This document shows positions 41,721 through 49,056 of a stretch of 64,000 nucleotides of DNA, piece after piece. The stretch is taken from positions 1-64,000 of the forward strand of contig CADCEQ010000012.1 of NCBI GenBank assembly GCA_902800435.1. The letters run 5' to 3'. The first letter of the stretch is position 1, and each line of letters begins with the position of its first letter. The notes below the pieces were generated by a model. That model saw only the letters and a program-made list of their open reading frames with translations. It ran no database searches and was not told the DNA's origin. Source of the DNA: an uncultured Prevotellaceae bacterium (lineage in GTDB: Bacteria > Bacteroidota > Bacteroidia > Bacteroidales > Bacteroidaceae). Both the position numbers and the translations under genes were made by a program.

Positions 41721-42716
41721 CTATTTCCTACTGCCGGCCACCCTCTTGCGGCCTTGTTCTATGTAGATGCCGCGAAGGGCGGTGACTGACTGCCTGCTGC
41801 CGCCAATCGTATAGCGGGCACCGCCAGCTTCAGTGCTTTTGATAATCGGTGCAATGAGCGTCCCGCCTGTATGCGACAAGAGCCACTGACGACCAAGCTC
41901 TTCGGGCAAAGAGTAGTATTCTGGTGTCTCTACACGACGGTCACGACTGCGAGCATAGTCAAAAGCCTCGCGCAATGACACCCACCCGTCACGGTCGCTG
42001 TCAGCATCAACCTCTTGACCGCTCTCGTCAGACCCATTGACAGCACAGATCCAGTGATAGACAAACTCATCATAAGGGCGGTCTGGACAGGACCACGACT
42101 GTTCGCTGCGACTACAGGCTGCCGACACAACAAGGCCGTCAGCCCGCAAAGCATCCATGAAACCTCCTGCATTGCACTGCCCCATGATAACGCAAGTGCG
42201 ACTGACCTTGACCATATCAAGAAGCAGGGATAGCATTTGCGCATTCAGTTGGTCGTTACCCCAAAGCGAAAGACTCGCCTCGCCTGTAACGTCATCCAGG
42301 TTGCCATGACCAACCAAGAAAACAAGCAGCTTGTCATGGTGCTCTGCGTGCTGCGCTATATCACGGAATGTCTTGATGGCCATCTGAAGGGTTGCCGCCC
42401 CACTGACATCCGGCTCGCCGTCGCCATCCAAATCGACAGGCGACGAGGCGAAACCTGACCCGTCGGCTTTGATCATATCTTCAGCAGGATTGCTGCCATC
42501 ACTTATGAGTACGCTAATGTTGCCACGAGGAACATGGCAGCGCCCTCGTAGTGTGCGGTAGAGCAGGGCGCAGTCGTTCCAGTAGCGCTCGTGATTGGTC
42601 AGGCGGTTGCGACCGCCACTGATGAGCACGGCATAGAGCTGACCGTCGGCCTCTGCCTGGGCAAAGGCGACGATGGCAATCAGCCACACGGCGACGGTGA
42701 GCACAAACCTTGTCAT
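41721..42716 (-). CDS. Secreted C13-like (legumain/caspase-fold) cysteine peptidase
   Basis: 331 residues from the ATG at 42716, which starts a signal peptide (MTRFVLTVAVWLIAIVAFAQA). The fold opens with 'QLYAVLISGGRNRLTNHERYWNDCALLYRTL', as in C13 peptidases. The catalytic dyad is visible: His in 'LVFLVGHGNLDD' (about residue 137) and Cys in 'VIMGQCNAGGFMDAL' (about 180). Two Ca-binding-like loops are present, DLDGDGEPD and DADSDRDGWVSLREAFD. The C-terminus has a short version of the secretion-type tail ('YTIGGSRQ...GIYIEQGRKR'). It is first in the operon, with a TATATTTG box at 42732-42739. Cleavage preference is unknown; legumain relatives prefer Asn or Asp. Confidence 0.88.
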   Translation of the reverse strand: MTRFVLTVAVWLIAIVAFAQAEADGQLYAVLISGGRNRLTNHERYWNDCALLYRTLRGRCHVPRGNISVLISDGSNPAEDMIKADGSGFASSPVDLDGDGEPDVSGAATLQMAIKTFRDIAQHAEHHDKLLVFLVGHGNLDDVTGEASLSLWGNDQLNAQMLSLLLDMVKVSRTCVIMGQCNAGGFMDALRADGLVVSAACSRSEQSWSCPDRPYDEFVYHWICAVNGSDESGQEVDADSDRDGWVSLREAFDYARSRDRRVETPEYYSLPEELGRQWLLSHTGGTLIAPIIKSTEAGGARYTIGGSRQSVTALRGIYIEQGRKRVAGSRK

Positions 42717-42731
42717 TCTGTTATAACCCTG

Positions 42732-42739
42732 CAAATATA
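42732..42739 (-). promoter_or_regulatory. -7 box of the C13 peptidase-sigma-serpin operon
   Basis: TATATTTG on the minus strand, 15 bp before the ATG at 42716. No other TAnnTTTG match was seen in the short gaps inside the 36410-42716 block. Confidence 0.6.
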
Positions 42740-42888
42740 GCATTTTCTTGTCTGTCTTTCACCAATAATGACAAGAAAAAGCCGAAAAGACTGCTACGTA
42801 TTAACATTGTTTAAGGAAAAAGCAGTTTTGATAGGCAGCGGCATCAGTCCGCAAAAGCCACTATGTATATGGTATAAGCCAGAAAGAA

Positions 42889-43255
42889 CCTGCACTTCCT
42901 GCACTGAGCCTCAGTATCAGCAGGTTAGGACTGCCTGAACCTGCACTGAACCTGCACTGAACCTGCACTTGAACCTGCACTTGATGAAAAGCGGCGGGTT
43001 ACGACAAAAAGGCGGCGGTTTATGGGCAAAAAGCAGCGGTTTGGAATTATTCCACGGCGTGGAATATTTGTCCCACAGCCTGGGACAAACGTCCCAAGCC
43101 GTGGGAACACGCTTTTGAAGCCGCCAAACGACATGAGTCGAGGCGACAAACTAAGTGCAGGTTCAAGTGCAGGCTAAGTGCAGGTTCCGAAAGGGAACAA
43201 GCCCTATAACCAACTGTCAATCAGCCAACTAAGCACTAAGTGCAGGAAGTGCAGG
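42889..43255. repeat. Nested inverted-repeat region without genes
   Basis: This fills most of the 550-bp gene-free gap 42717-43267. Outer arms are exact reverse complements: CCTGCACTTCCTGCACT at 42889-42905 and AGTGCAGGAAGTGCAGG at 43239-43255. Inside are tandem GAACCTGCACT units (about 42937-42985), matched by inverted AGTGCAGGTTC units (about 43153-43189). At the centre (about 43045-43108) are three small palindromes: TTCCACGGCGTGGAA, TGTCCCACAGCCTGGGACA and a related GTCCCAAGCCGTGGGAA. GGCGG(G/T)TT units lie between. A short minus-strand frame across it is repeat-derived and not called. Confidence 0.85.
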
Positions 43256-43267
43256 ATATTTTTGTCT

Positions 43268-45076
43268 TTACTTTACCCTAATGCCCGCCTTCTTGCGCTG
43301 ATCGTGGTCGAGGATAATCTTGCGCATGCGCATGGACTGCGGCGTGACCTCTACCAGCTCGTCTTCCTTGATGTACTCAAGGCACTCCTCGAGCGACATG
43401 ACGGTCTTGGGGATGATGCGCGCCTTGTCGTCGGTGCCCGAGGCACGGACGTTGGTCAGCTGCTTGGCCTTGCAGACATTGATGACGAGGTCGTTGTCGT
43501 GGACGTGTTCGCCGACGACCTGGCCAAAGTAGACTTCCTCGCCGGGGTCGATGAAGAATTTGCCTCGGTCCTGCAGCTTGTCGATGGCGTAGGCGTAGGC
43601 GGTGCCCGTCTCGAGGGCAATCATCGAACCGTTGACACGGCGCTCAATCTCACCCTTGTAAGGCTGGTACTCCTTGAAGCGGTGGGCCATGATGGCCTCG
43701 CCCTGGCTGGCCGTCAGCACATTGGTGCGCAGGCCGATGATGCCGCGCGAGGGGATGTCGAACTCAATATTCGTGCGCTCGCCCTGCGACTCCATCGACG
43801 TCATCTCGCCCTTGCGGCGCGTCACCAAGTCGATCATTTTCGAGGCAAACTCCTCGGGCACGTTGATGGTGAGTTCCTCGATAGGCTCGCACTTCTGCCC
43901 GTCAATCTCCTTATAGATGACCTGCGGCTGGCCGACCTGCAACTCGTAGCCCTCGCGGCGCATGGTCTCGATGAGCACCGAGAGATGGAGCACACCACGG
44001 CCGGAGACCACCCACTTGTCGGTGGAGTCCTCAAACTGCTCGACGCGCAGGGCGAGGTTCTTCTCGAGCTCGCGCTCCAGGCGGTCGTTGATATGGCGCG
44101 AGGTGACAAACTTACCCTCGCGGCCGAAGAACGGCGAGTCGTTGATGGTGAAGAGCATCGACATCGTAGGCTCGTCGATGGCGATGGGCGGCAGCGGCTC
44201 CGGGTTCTCCAGGTCGCAGATGGTGTCGCCAATCTCGAACTTCTCCAGACCGATGACGGCGCAGATGTCACCGCAGTCAACCTTGTCGGTGCGCGAGTGA
44301 CCCATGCCATCGAAAGTGTGCAACTCCTTGATCTTGGTTTTCTCCAACGAGCCGTCGCGGTGGGCAATGGTTATCTGCTGACCGTCGCGGAGCGAGCCAC
44401 GATGGACGCGGCCCACGGCGATGCGGCCTGTGTACGAGCTATAGTCGAGCGAGGTGATGAGCATCTGGGGCGTACCCTCCAACTGCTTCGGGGCGGGAAT
44501 CACCTCGATAATCTTATCTAATAAATAGGTAATGTCGGTGGTGGGCTTGTTGTAGTCTTCGCCCATCCAGCCGTTCTTGGCCGAACCGTAGACGACGGGG
44601 AAGTCGAGCTGGTCCTCGGTGGCATTGAGCGAGAACATCAGGTCGAACACCATCTCGTAGACCTCCTCGGGGCGGCAGTTGGGCTTGTCGACCTTGTTCA
44701 CCACGACGATGGGCTTCAGGCCAATCTGCAGGGCCTTTTGCAGCACGAAGCGCGTCTGCGGCATCGGACCCTCGAAGGCGTCGACGAGCAGCAGACAGCC
44801 GTCGGCCATGTTGAGCACGCGCTCCACCTCGCCGCCGAAGTCGGAGTGTCCCGGGGTGTCGATGATGTTGATCTTCACGCCCTTCCAGTTGATGCTGACG
44901 TTCTTCGACAGAATGGTGATGCCTCGTTCACGCTCGAGGTCGTTGGCGTCGAGTACTTGGCTGCTGAGGTTCTGTCCCTCGCGGAAGAGGTTTCCGGCCA
45001 GCATCATCTTGTCCACGAGCGTCGTCTTGCCGTGGTCAACGTGTGCAATAATTGCGATGTTTCTGATATCCTGCAT
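43268..45076 (-). CDS. typA: Ribosome-associated GTPase TypA/BipA
   Basis: 602 residues, normal length. This translational GTPase assists 50S assembly and stress growth. The G1 motif '[14 protein letters not shown]', G2 region '[15 protein letters not shown]', G3 '[11 protein letters not shown]' and G4 'VVNKVDKP' are all present, followed by the EF-G-like domains and the BipA-specific C-terminus ('[15 protein letters not shown]'). A TACCTTTG box at 45101-45108 lies 24 bp before the start, abutting the terminator of the upstream porin gene. Confidence 0.97.
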   Translation of the reverse strand: MQDIRNIAIIAHVDHGKTTLVDKMMLAGNLFREGQNLSSQVLDANDLERERGITILSKNVSINWKGVKINIIDTPGHSDFGGEVERVLNMADGCLLLVDAFEGPMPQTRFVLQKALQIGLKPIVVVNKVDKPNCRPEEVYEMVFDLMFSLNATEDQLDFPVVYGSAKNGWMGEDYNKPTTDITYLLDKIIEVIPAPKQLEGTPQMLITSLDYSSYTGRIAVGRVHRGSLRDGQQITIAHRDGSLEKTKIKELHTFDGMGHSRTDKVDCGDICAVIGLEKFEIGDTICDLENPEPLPPIAIDEPTMSMLFTINDSPFFGREGKFVTSRHINDRLERELEKNLALRVEQFEDSTDKWVVSGRGVLHLSVLIETMRREGYELQVGQPQVIYKEIDGQKCEPIEELTINVPEEFASKMIDLVTRRKGEMTSMESQGERTNIEFDIPSRGIIGLRTNVLTASQGEAIMAHRFKEYQPYKGEIERRVNGSMIALETGTAYAYAIDKLQDRGKFFIDPGEEVYFGQVVGEHVHDNDLVINVCKAKQLTNVRASGTDDKARIIPKTVMSLEECLEYIKEDELVEVTPQSMRMRKIILDHDQRKKAGIRVK

Positions 45077-45100
45077 AAGTCACTTTCTTGAAATCGGCTG

Positions 45101-45108
45101 CAAAGGTA
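45101..45108 (-). promoter_or_regulatory. -7 box of typA
   Basis: TACCTTTG on the minus strand directly after the porin terminator T-run. Confidence 0.65.
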
Positions 45109-45110
45109 CG

Positions 45111-45140
45111 AAAAAAAAGCGTAAACCAAGTGGTTCACGC
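45111..45140 (-). terminator. Terminator of the outer-membrane protein gene
   Basis: On the minus strand, GCGTGAACC/GGTTTACGC form a 9-bp stem with one G-T pair and a 4-base loop, followed by a run of T. Confidence 0.75.
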
Positions 45141-45165
45141 TTAAAAAAGTAATAAATGCCGCCGT

Positions 45166-45768
45166 TTAGAACGGAATCTTATAGCCCAAAGTCAGCATGA
45201 TGACGCTGTTCTTGTGCTTAATATGGTCATTGTCATTGATGTTTGTGAGACCAAGGTTGTAACGTGCATCGACGACAAAGTCGGAAAACTCATACGACAG
45301 GCCAAGGGGGATGGAAAGGTCGAACGTCTTGTAGCCATCAGTGCCAGAATGGTCATATTCTACCCATCCACCACCAACGTGTTCATCACCCTTAGACTTG
45401 GCAGAAAGCATGAAACCAGGCTGAATACCAGCTTTCAGAGCCAGACCAGGAATAACATAGTAGTTAGCCATGATGGGAATGTTCAGATAGGTCAACGTTG
45501 TAGAAGCGTCCCTGTAAAAGTCTGTGTCCTTCTGACCTGCACCCTGCATCGAAACCAGTGCACCGACAGTGACAGCAAACGGGTCTGCAACCTGGTAACC
45601 AAACTCTGCTCCACCTACTAGGCCGAGTTTCATCTTTGCGTCATCGGTATAGTCGCCTGTAACTGTTGCAAGCGTACCACCAACCATGGGCTTCAAGAAC
45701 ATCTCCTGAGCATTTGCACTCATTGTAGCCATTAAGGCGACTACTGCCATAACAATCAATTTCTTCAT
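45166..45768 (-). CDS. Small outer-membrane beta-barrel protein
   Basis: 200 residues. Signal peptide MKKLIVMAVVALMATMSANA. Alternating strands follow ('AEFGYQVADPFAVTVGALVSM', 'LNIPIMANYYVIPGLALKAGIQPGFML', 'DLSIPLGLSYEFSDFVVDARYNLGLTNI'), ending with 'VIMLTLGYKIPF', a classic C-terminal aromatic barrel signal. It is of the PorT/OmpW-like 'outer membrane beta-barrel' type; no specific function. It has its own TAGCTTTG promoter (45816-45823) and terminator. Confidence 0.88.
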   Translation of the reverse strand: MKKLIVMAVVALMATMSANAQEMFLKPMVGGTLATVTGDYTDDAKMKLGLVGGAEFGYQVADPFAVTVGALVSMQGAGQKDTDFYRDASTTLTYLNIPIMANYYVIPGLALKAGIQPGFMLSAKSKGDEHVGGGWVEYDHSGTDGYKTFDLSIPLGLSYEFSDFVVDARYNLGLTNINDNDHIKHKNSVIMLTLGYKIPF

Positions 45769-45815
45769 AGTTGCTTTAGTTAATTGTTAAACATTAAAAT
45801 GAACTTATTTGCCTG

Positions 45816-45823
45816 CAAAGCTA
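45816..45823 (-). promoter_or_regulatory. -7 box of the beta-barrel gene
   Basis: TAGCTTTG on the minus strand, 47 bp before the ATG. The rest of the 45769-46037 gap holds only this and the rpsO promoter. Confidence 0.55.
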
Positions 45824-45938
45824 ATAAAAAATCCCTACATTATGACTAAAAGCTGACAAGAACAGCCGCAAATTAAGCATTATTAACGAAAGAGGGAAAA
45901 AGAAAGGGAAAAAACTTGTAGGAACGGAGAAAAAGTAG

Positions 45939-45946
45939 TACCTTTG
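45939..45946 (+). promoter_or_regulatory. -7 box of rpsO
   Basis: TACCTTTG about 90 bp before the rpsO ATG. It leaves a leader long enough for the autoregulatory structures known upstream of S15 genes in other bacteria, though none was modelled here. Confidence 0.6.
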
Positions 45947-46037
45947 CAGCCGCATTTGACGAAGCCCCCGTCGGTGATGAAGGCGGCAAGGACTTTTGAA
46001 GGATGTTTAGTATTAACAAATTCAATTCATCAACAAC

Positions 46038-46307
46038 ATGTACTTAGACAAAGAAAAGAAAGTAGAGATTTTCAGCCAGTATGGCAAGTCGGCAACCGAC
46101 ACGGGTTCTCCCGAGGCTCAGATTGCCCTGTTCACCTATCGCATCAAGCACCTGACGGAGCACCTGAAGAAGAACCACAAGGACTTCGCTACCGCCCGCT
46201 CGCTGACCATGATGGTAGGTCGTCGCCGCAAGCTGCTGAAGTACCTCTATGTCAACGACATCAACCGCTACCGCGCTATCATCAAGGAACTTGGTCTGAG
46301 AAAGTAA
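46038..46307 (+). CDS. rpsO: 30S ribosomal protein S15
   Basis: 89 residues, the exact family length. It binds the 16S rRNA central domain early in 30S assembly. Core signatures are 'GSPEAQIALFTYRIKHLTEHLKKNHKDFATARSL' (quoted here only as positions about 25-58) and 'RRRKLLKYL'. Stand-alone gene with its own promoter and terminator; no pnp follows. Confidence 0.98.
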   Translation: MYLDKEKKVEIFSQYGKSATDTGSPEAQIALFTYRIKHLTEHLKKNHKDFATARSLTMMVGRRRKLLKYLYVNDINRYRAIIKELGLRK

Positions 46308-46333
46308 TAAGGTAAAAAGGTTAGAAGGAAAAA

Positions 46334-46372
46334 AGCCGCGTAGGGAAATCCCTATGCGGTTTTATGTTTTTC
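46334..46372 (+). terminator. Terminator after rpsO
   Basis: GCCGCGTAGGGA and TCCCTATGCGGT form a long stem with one mismatch, followed by TTTTATGTTTTT. Confidence 0.8.
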
Positions 46373-46398
46373 CCCATTGCCATCTCAAAGAAATGTTG

Positions 46399-46406
46399 TA
46401 TCTTTG
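46399..46406 (+). promoter_or_regulatory. -7 box of the Tyr-rich lipoprotein
   Basis: TATCTTTG about 42 bp before the ATG at 46449. Confidence 0.6.
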
Positions 46407-46448
46407 CACCAGAAAACTTAGTTACTCACACAATAAAACATTACGGCT

Positions 46449-46997
46449 ATGAAGAAAATATACGTACTCTGGGCTTTGCTGCTGACCATGATGGCCGGCA
46501 CGACCTTCACCTCCTGCGATTGGGATGACGACGATGCCATCGCCTACACCCTCGAGGGCACATGGAAGGGAAACATGTATGTGAACACTTTCTACAACGG
46601 CAACACCTACTATGCCACAGCTACGGAAATCACATTCCTGCGCGACCCCTACCGCTACTCCAGCGGCGACGGCTACTGGGTGGACTACTACTCCAGGGCA
46701 CCGTGGGACTATGTGGCCAACCACATACGCTGGACGGTGAACTACGGCAGAATCAGGGTCTACTTCATTGAGGAGGGATCGGAATTGGAAATCTACAACT
46801 ACCGACTGAGCGACAACCGGTTCACGGGCTACATTTCCGAGTATGACAATGACGTGGAGTTCAGCCTCTATCACGTATCGTCGCCCAACTGGAGCAGCTA
46901 TCGCTGGGGCTATGACGCCTGGTATGACGATTACTACTGGGCGCGCGAGACACGCGGGCTGGCAGCCGACAAGCCGGTCAGAAGGATTGGCAAGTAA
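46449..46997 (+). CDS. Small Tyr/Trp-rich lipoprotein
   Basis: 182 residues. Signal peptide with lipobox TSC (Cys23) followed by an acidic stretch DWDDDD, the kind of lipoprotein export signal seen for surface lipoproteins in Bacteroidota. The mature part is very rich in Tyr and Trp ('YWVDYYSRAPWDY', 'WGYDAWYDDYYWARE') and looks like a lipocalin-type or calycin-like small barrel ('LEGTWKGNMYV' opening, as in lipocalin-like domains). Function unknown. Monocistronic. Confidence 0.8.
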   Translation: MKKIYVLWALLLTMMAGTTFTSCDWDDDDAIAYTLEGTWKGNMYVNTFYNGNTYYATATEITFLRDPYRYSSGDGYWVDYYSRAPWDYVANHIRWTVNYGRIRVYFIEEGSELEIYNYRLSDNRFTGYISEYDNDVEFSLYHVSSPNWSSYRWGYDAWYDDYYWARETRGLAADKPVRRIGK

Positions 46998-47010
46998 ACA
47001 ACAAAAAGGA

Positions 47011-47050
47011 ACGAGGAATGGACAAGTCGCCATTCCTCGTTTCTTTTTTA
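47011..47050. terminator. Bidirectional terminator between lipoprotein and GH28 genes
   Basis: Perfect 11-bp stem ACGAGGAATGG/CCATTCCTCGT with an 8-base loop and T-rich flanks on both strands. It serves the two convergent genes. Confidence 0.85.
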
Positions 47051-48514
47051 TTTCACCTTGATACGGACATTTTCGCGGATAATGTTCTGGCAATGCTGGA
47101 ACGTCGCATCGTGCTTGGCGCTGATGTCGATATTGCGCAGGGTGATGCGGTCGATGGGCATCTCGGGCAGTCCGTTGAACTCCATGGCATAGCCGGCACC
47201 GTGGCAGATGACATTGCGAATGTCGATGTTGCGGAAGACGGGTGTCTCCTCGGTGACGGGCACGGGCTTCGCCTCCGGCTGCTGACCGCCTTCGGCCAGC
47301 ACCTCGGCCACCGACTTGCCGCCGTAGTACATGTTGAAGGTCAGGGCGTAGGTCTTGATGTCGGTCATCGAGATTCCGTCGATGAAGATGTTCTCGACCA
47401 CGCCGCCACGGCCACGGGTCGACTTGAAGCGCAGACCGACGTCGGTGCCGAGGAACTGGCAGTTCCTGACGCTGATATTCCTAACGCCGCCGCTCATCTC
47501 AGAGCCCACGACGAAGCCGCCATGTCCGGCAAAGACGGTGCAACCGTCGACGACGACATTCGAGCAGGGCACGCCGCGCCGGCGCCCGTCGGCATCCTTG
47601 CCGCTCTTGATGCAGATGCCATCGTCGCCAGCATCAAACTTAGAATTGACAATCAGGGCGTTGGTACACGACTCCAGGTCGAGGGCATCGCCGTTCTGGG
47701 CGAAGGCTGGGTTACGCGCGAGTACATTATCAATAATAATATTCTCGCACATCAGCGGATGAATGTTCCACGCCGGTGAGTTCTGGAAGATGACGCCCTC
47801 AAGCAGCACGTTCTTGCAGCCCACGAGACTGACCATCACCGGGCGCAGGAACCGTTTCACCTGCTGCCACTCCTCTTCGGTCGTAGCAGCGGGCACGTTC
47901 ATGTTGGCGCCCTTTTCGCCTTTCTCGTAGCCTTCGGAAGGCACCCAGTAGTCCTTCTTCATCTCGCGGCCACCGGGGCGCGCCAGGACTTCCTTCCACT
48001 GGGCATCGGTCATTTTCGCCCGCTTGACGGGACGCCAGTATTGGCCGTTGCCATCGATGACGCCCTGACCGGTAATCGAGATGTTGGTGGCGCCGTTGGC
48101 ACTCAGCGGCGACTGGCAACGGCGGGTGTCAAGTCCCTCGAACGAGGTTTTAACAAGCGGGTAGAGGTCTTCGTCGGCAGCAAACTGGATAACGGCACCG
48201 GCCTCCAAGTGCAGGTCGATGTTCGACTCCAACACGATGGGGCCCGTCAACCACACGCCACGGGGCACGATAAGATGGCCGCCGCCATTGCGCTTCAGAT
48301 AGCTGATACCCTTGGCGAAGGCTTCCGTGCAGAGCATCTCGCCCGTACCAACGGCATCAAAGTTTGTCAACTCCACCCGACGGTCGGGAATGACGGGGGC
48401 CTGCACTTCTGCCATCTGGAACGGCAGGTTGTCGGTGTACTGTTTGTACTTGTTCTGGGCGTTCACAGCGCAGAACGAGACAAGGCTTAAAATTAGTAAA
48501 GTAGTTCGCTTCAT
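47048..48514 (-). CDS. GH28 polygalacturonase, secreted
   Basis: 488 residues. Signal peptide to about residue 19. A right-handed beta-helix follows with GH28 catalytic blocks: 'NGDALDLESC' (in place of the usual NTD), 'DAGDDGICIKSG' with the paired catalytic Asp, 'AGHGGFVVGSE' and 'RFKSTRGRGG' (the RxK substrate-binding pair). It hydrolyses galacturonan or rhamnogalacturonan galacturonides. It lies 37 bp after folK with no TAnnTTTG box in the gap, so it may be expressed by read-through or from an unrecognised promoter. Functionally it belongs with the PL11, GH2 and kduI genes elsewhere in the window. Confidence 0.94.
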   Translation of the reverse strand: MKRTTLLILSLVSFCAVNAQNKYKQYTDNLPFQMAEVQAPVIPDRRVELTNFDAVGTGEMLCTEAFAKGISYLKRNGGGHLIVPRGVWLTGPIVLESNIDLHLEAGAVIQFAADEDLYPLVKTSFEGLDTRRCQSPLSANGATNISITGQGVIDGNGQYWRPVKRAKMTDAQWKEVLARPGGREMKKDYWVPSEGYEKGEKGANMNVPAATTEEEWQQVKRFLRPVMVSLVGCKNVLLEGVIFQNSPAWNIHPLMCENIIIDNVLARNPAFAQNGDALDLESCTNALIVNSKFDAGDDGICIKSGKDADGRRRGVPCSNVVVDGCTVFAGHGGFVVGSEMSGGVRNISVRNCQFLGTDVGLRFKSTRGRGGVVENIFIDGISMTDIKTYALTFNMYYGGKSVAEVLAEGGQQPEAKPVPVTEETPVFRNIDIRNVICHGAGYAMEFNGLPEMPIDRITLRNIDISAKHDATFQHCQNIIRENVRIKVK

Positions 48515-48551
48515 TTTTGTTAGAGTTATTAGTTATGGATTGTCAGCTATG

Positions 48552-49016
48552 TTAGTTTGGTTGGTATATCTCGCGTAGTGGTTTCATCACGAAGTCGCGC
48601 TTGTGCATCAGTGGATGCGGTATCTTCAGGTCGGGTTCGTCGACCGTCAGGTCGTCGTAGAGCAGGATGTCGATGTCGATGGGTCTGTCAGCGTACTGAC
48701 GGTCAGACGATTTTTGGCTGACGGTTAGACGGGTAGACTTTTCGACGCGTAGACGGGTAGACTTTTTTTTCCGGCCTAAGTCGCGCTCTATCTGCTGGGT
48801 CAGCGTCAGCACTTCATGTGGCGTCTTTGTTGTCTGGCACAGGATAACGGCATTGAGGAAGTTATGGCAGGACTCAAAGCCCCACGGCTCGGACTCCATG
48901 AGCGAGGACTGGCGAACGATCTGTCCCACCCTTTCCTGCACAAGTCGTACAGCATCTTCAATATTCTGCTGTCGATTGCCCAGATTACTTCCTAACCCCA
49001 AATATACCTTATGCAT
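48552..49016 (-). CDS. folK: HPPK (folate pyrophosphokinase) with in-frame insert
   Basis: 154 residues. It transfers pyrophosphate to 6-hydroxymethyl-dihydropterin in folate synthesis. 'VYLGLGSNLGNRQQNIEDAV', 'ESEPWGF', 'FLNAVILCQT' and 'RPIDIDILLYDDLTVDEPDLKIPHPLMHKRDFV' blocks are canonical (last one at about residues 113-145). Between 'RDLGRKKK' and 'YADRPIDID' lies an extra stretch 'STRLRVEKSTRLTVSQKSSD', encoded by a short direct DNA repeat (48729-48768). Other HPPKs have only a few residues here, next to a catalytic loop. Confidence 0.95.
   Translation of the reverse strand: MHKVYLGLGSNLGNRQQNIEDAVRLVQERVGQIVRQSSLMESEPWGFESCHNFLNAVILCQTTKTPHEVLTLTQQIERDLGRKKKSTRLRVEKSTRLTVSQKSSDRQYADRPIDIDILLYDDLTVDEPDLKIPHPLMHKRDFVMKPLREIYQPN
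48729..48768. repeat. Direct repeat inserted in folK
   Basis: ACGGGTAGACTTTT occurs twice, 27 bp apart (48729 and 48754 regions), in frame; related CTAACCGT units lie just upstream of the gene near 49032-49048. Confidence 0.7.
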
Positions 49017-49056
49017 CTCTGAAAATAAAATCTAACCGTCTAACCGTCACATCAGT

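Noticed and set aside
42925..43149. A 74-residue minus-strand frame in the inverted-repeat region
   Set aside because: Its residues derive from the palindromes (FPRLGTFVPGCGT). No ribosome-binding context or promoter box was seen.
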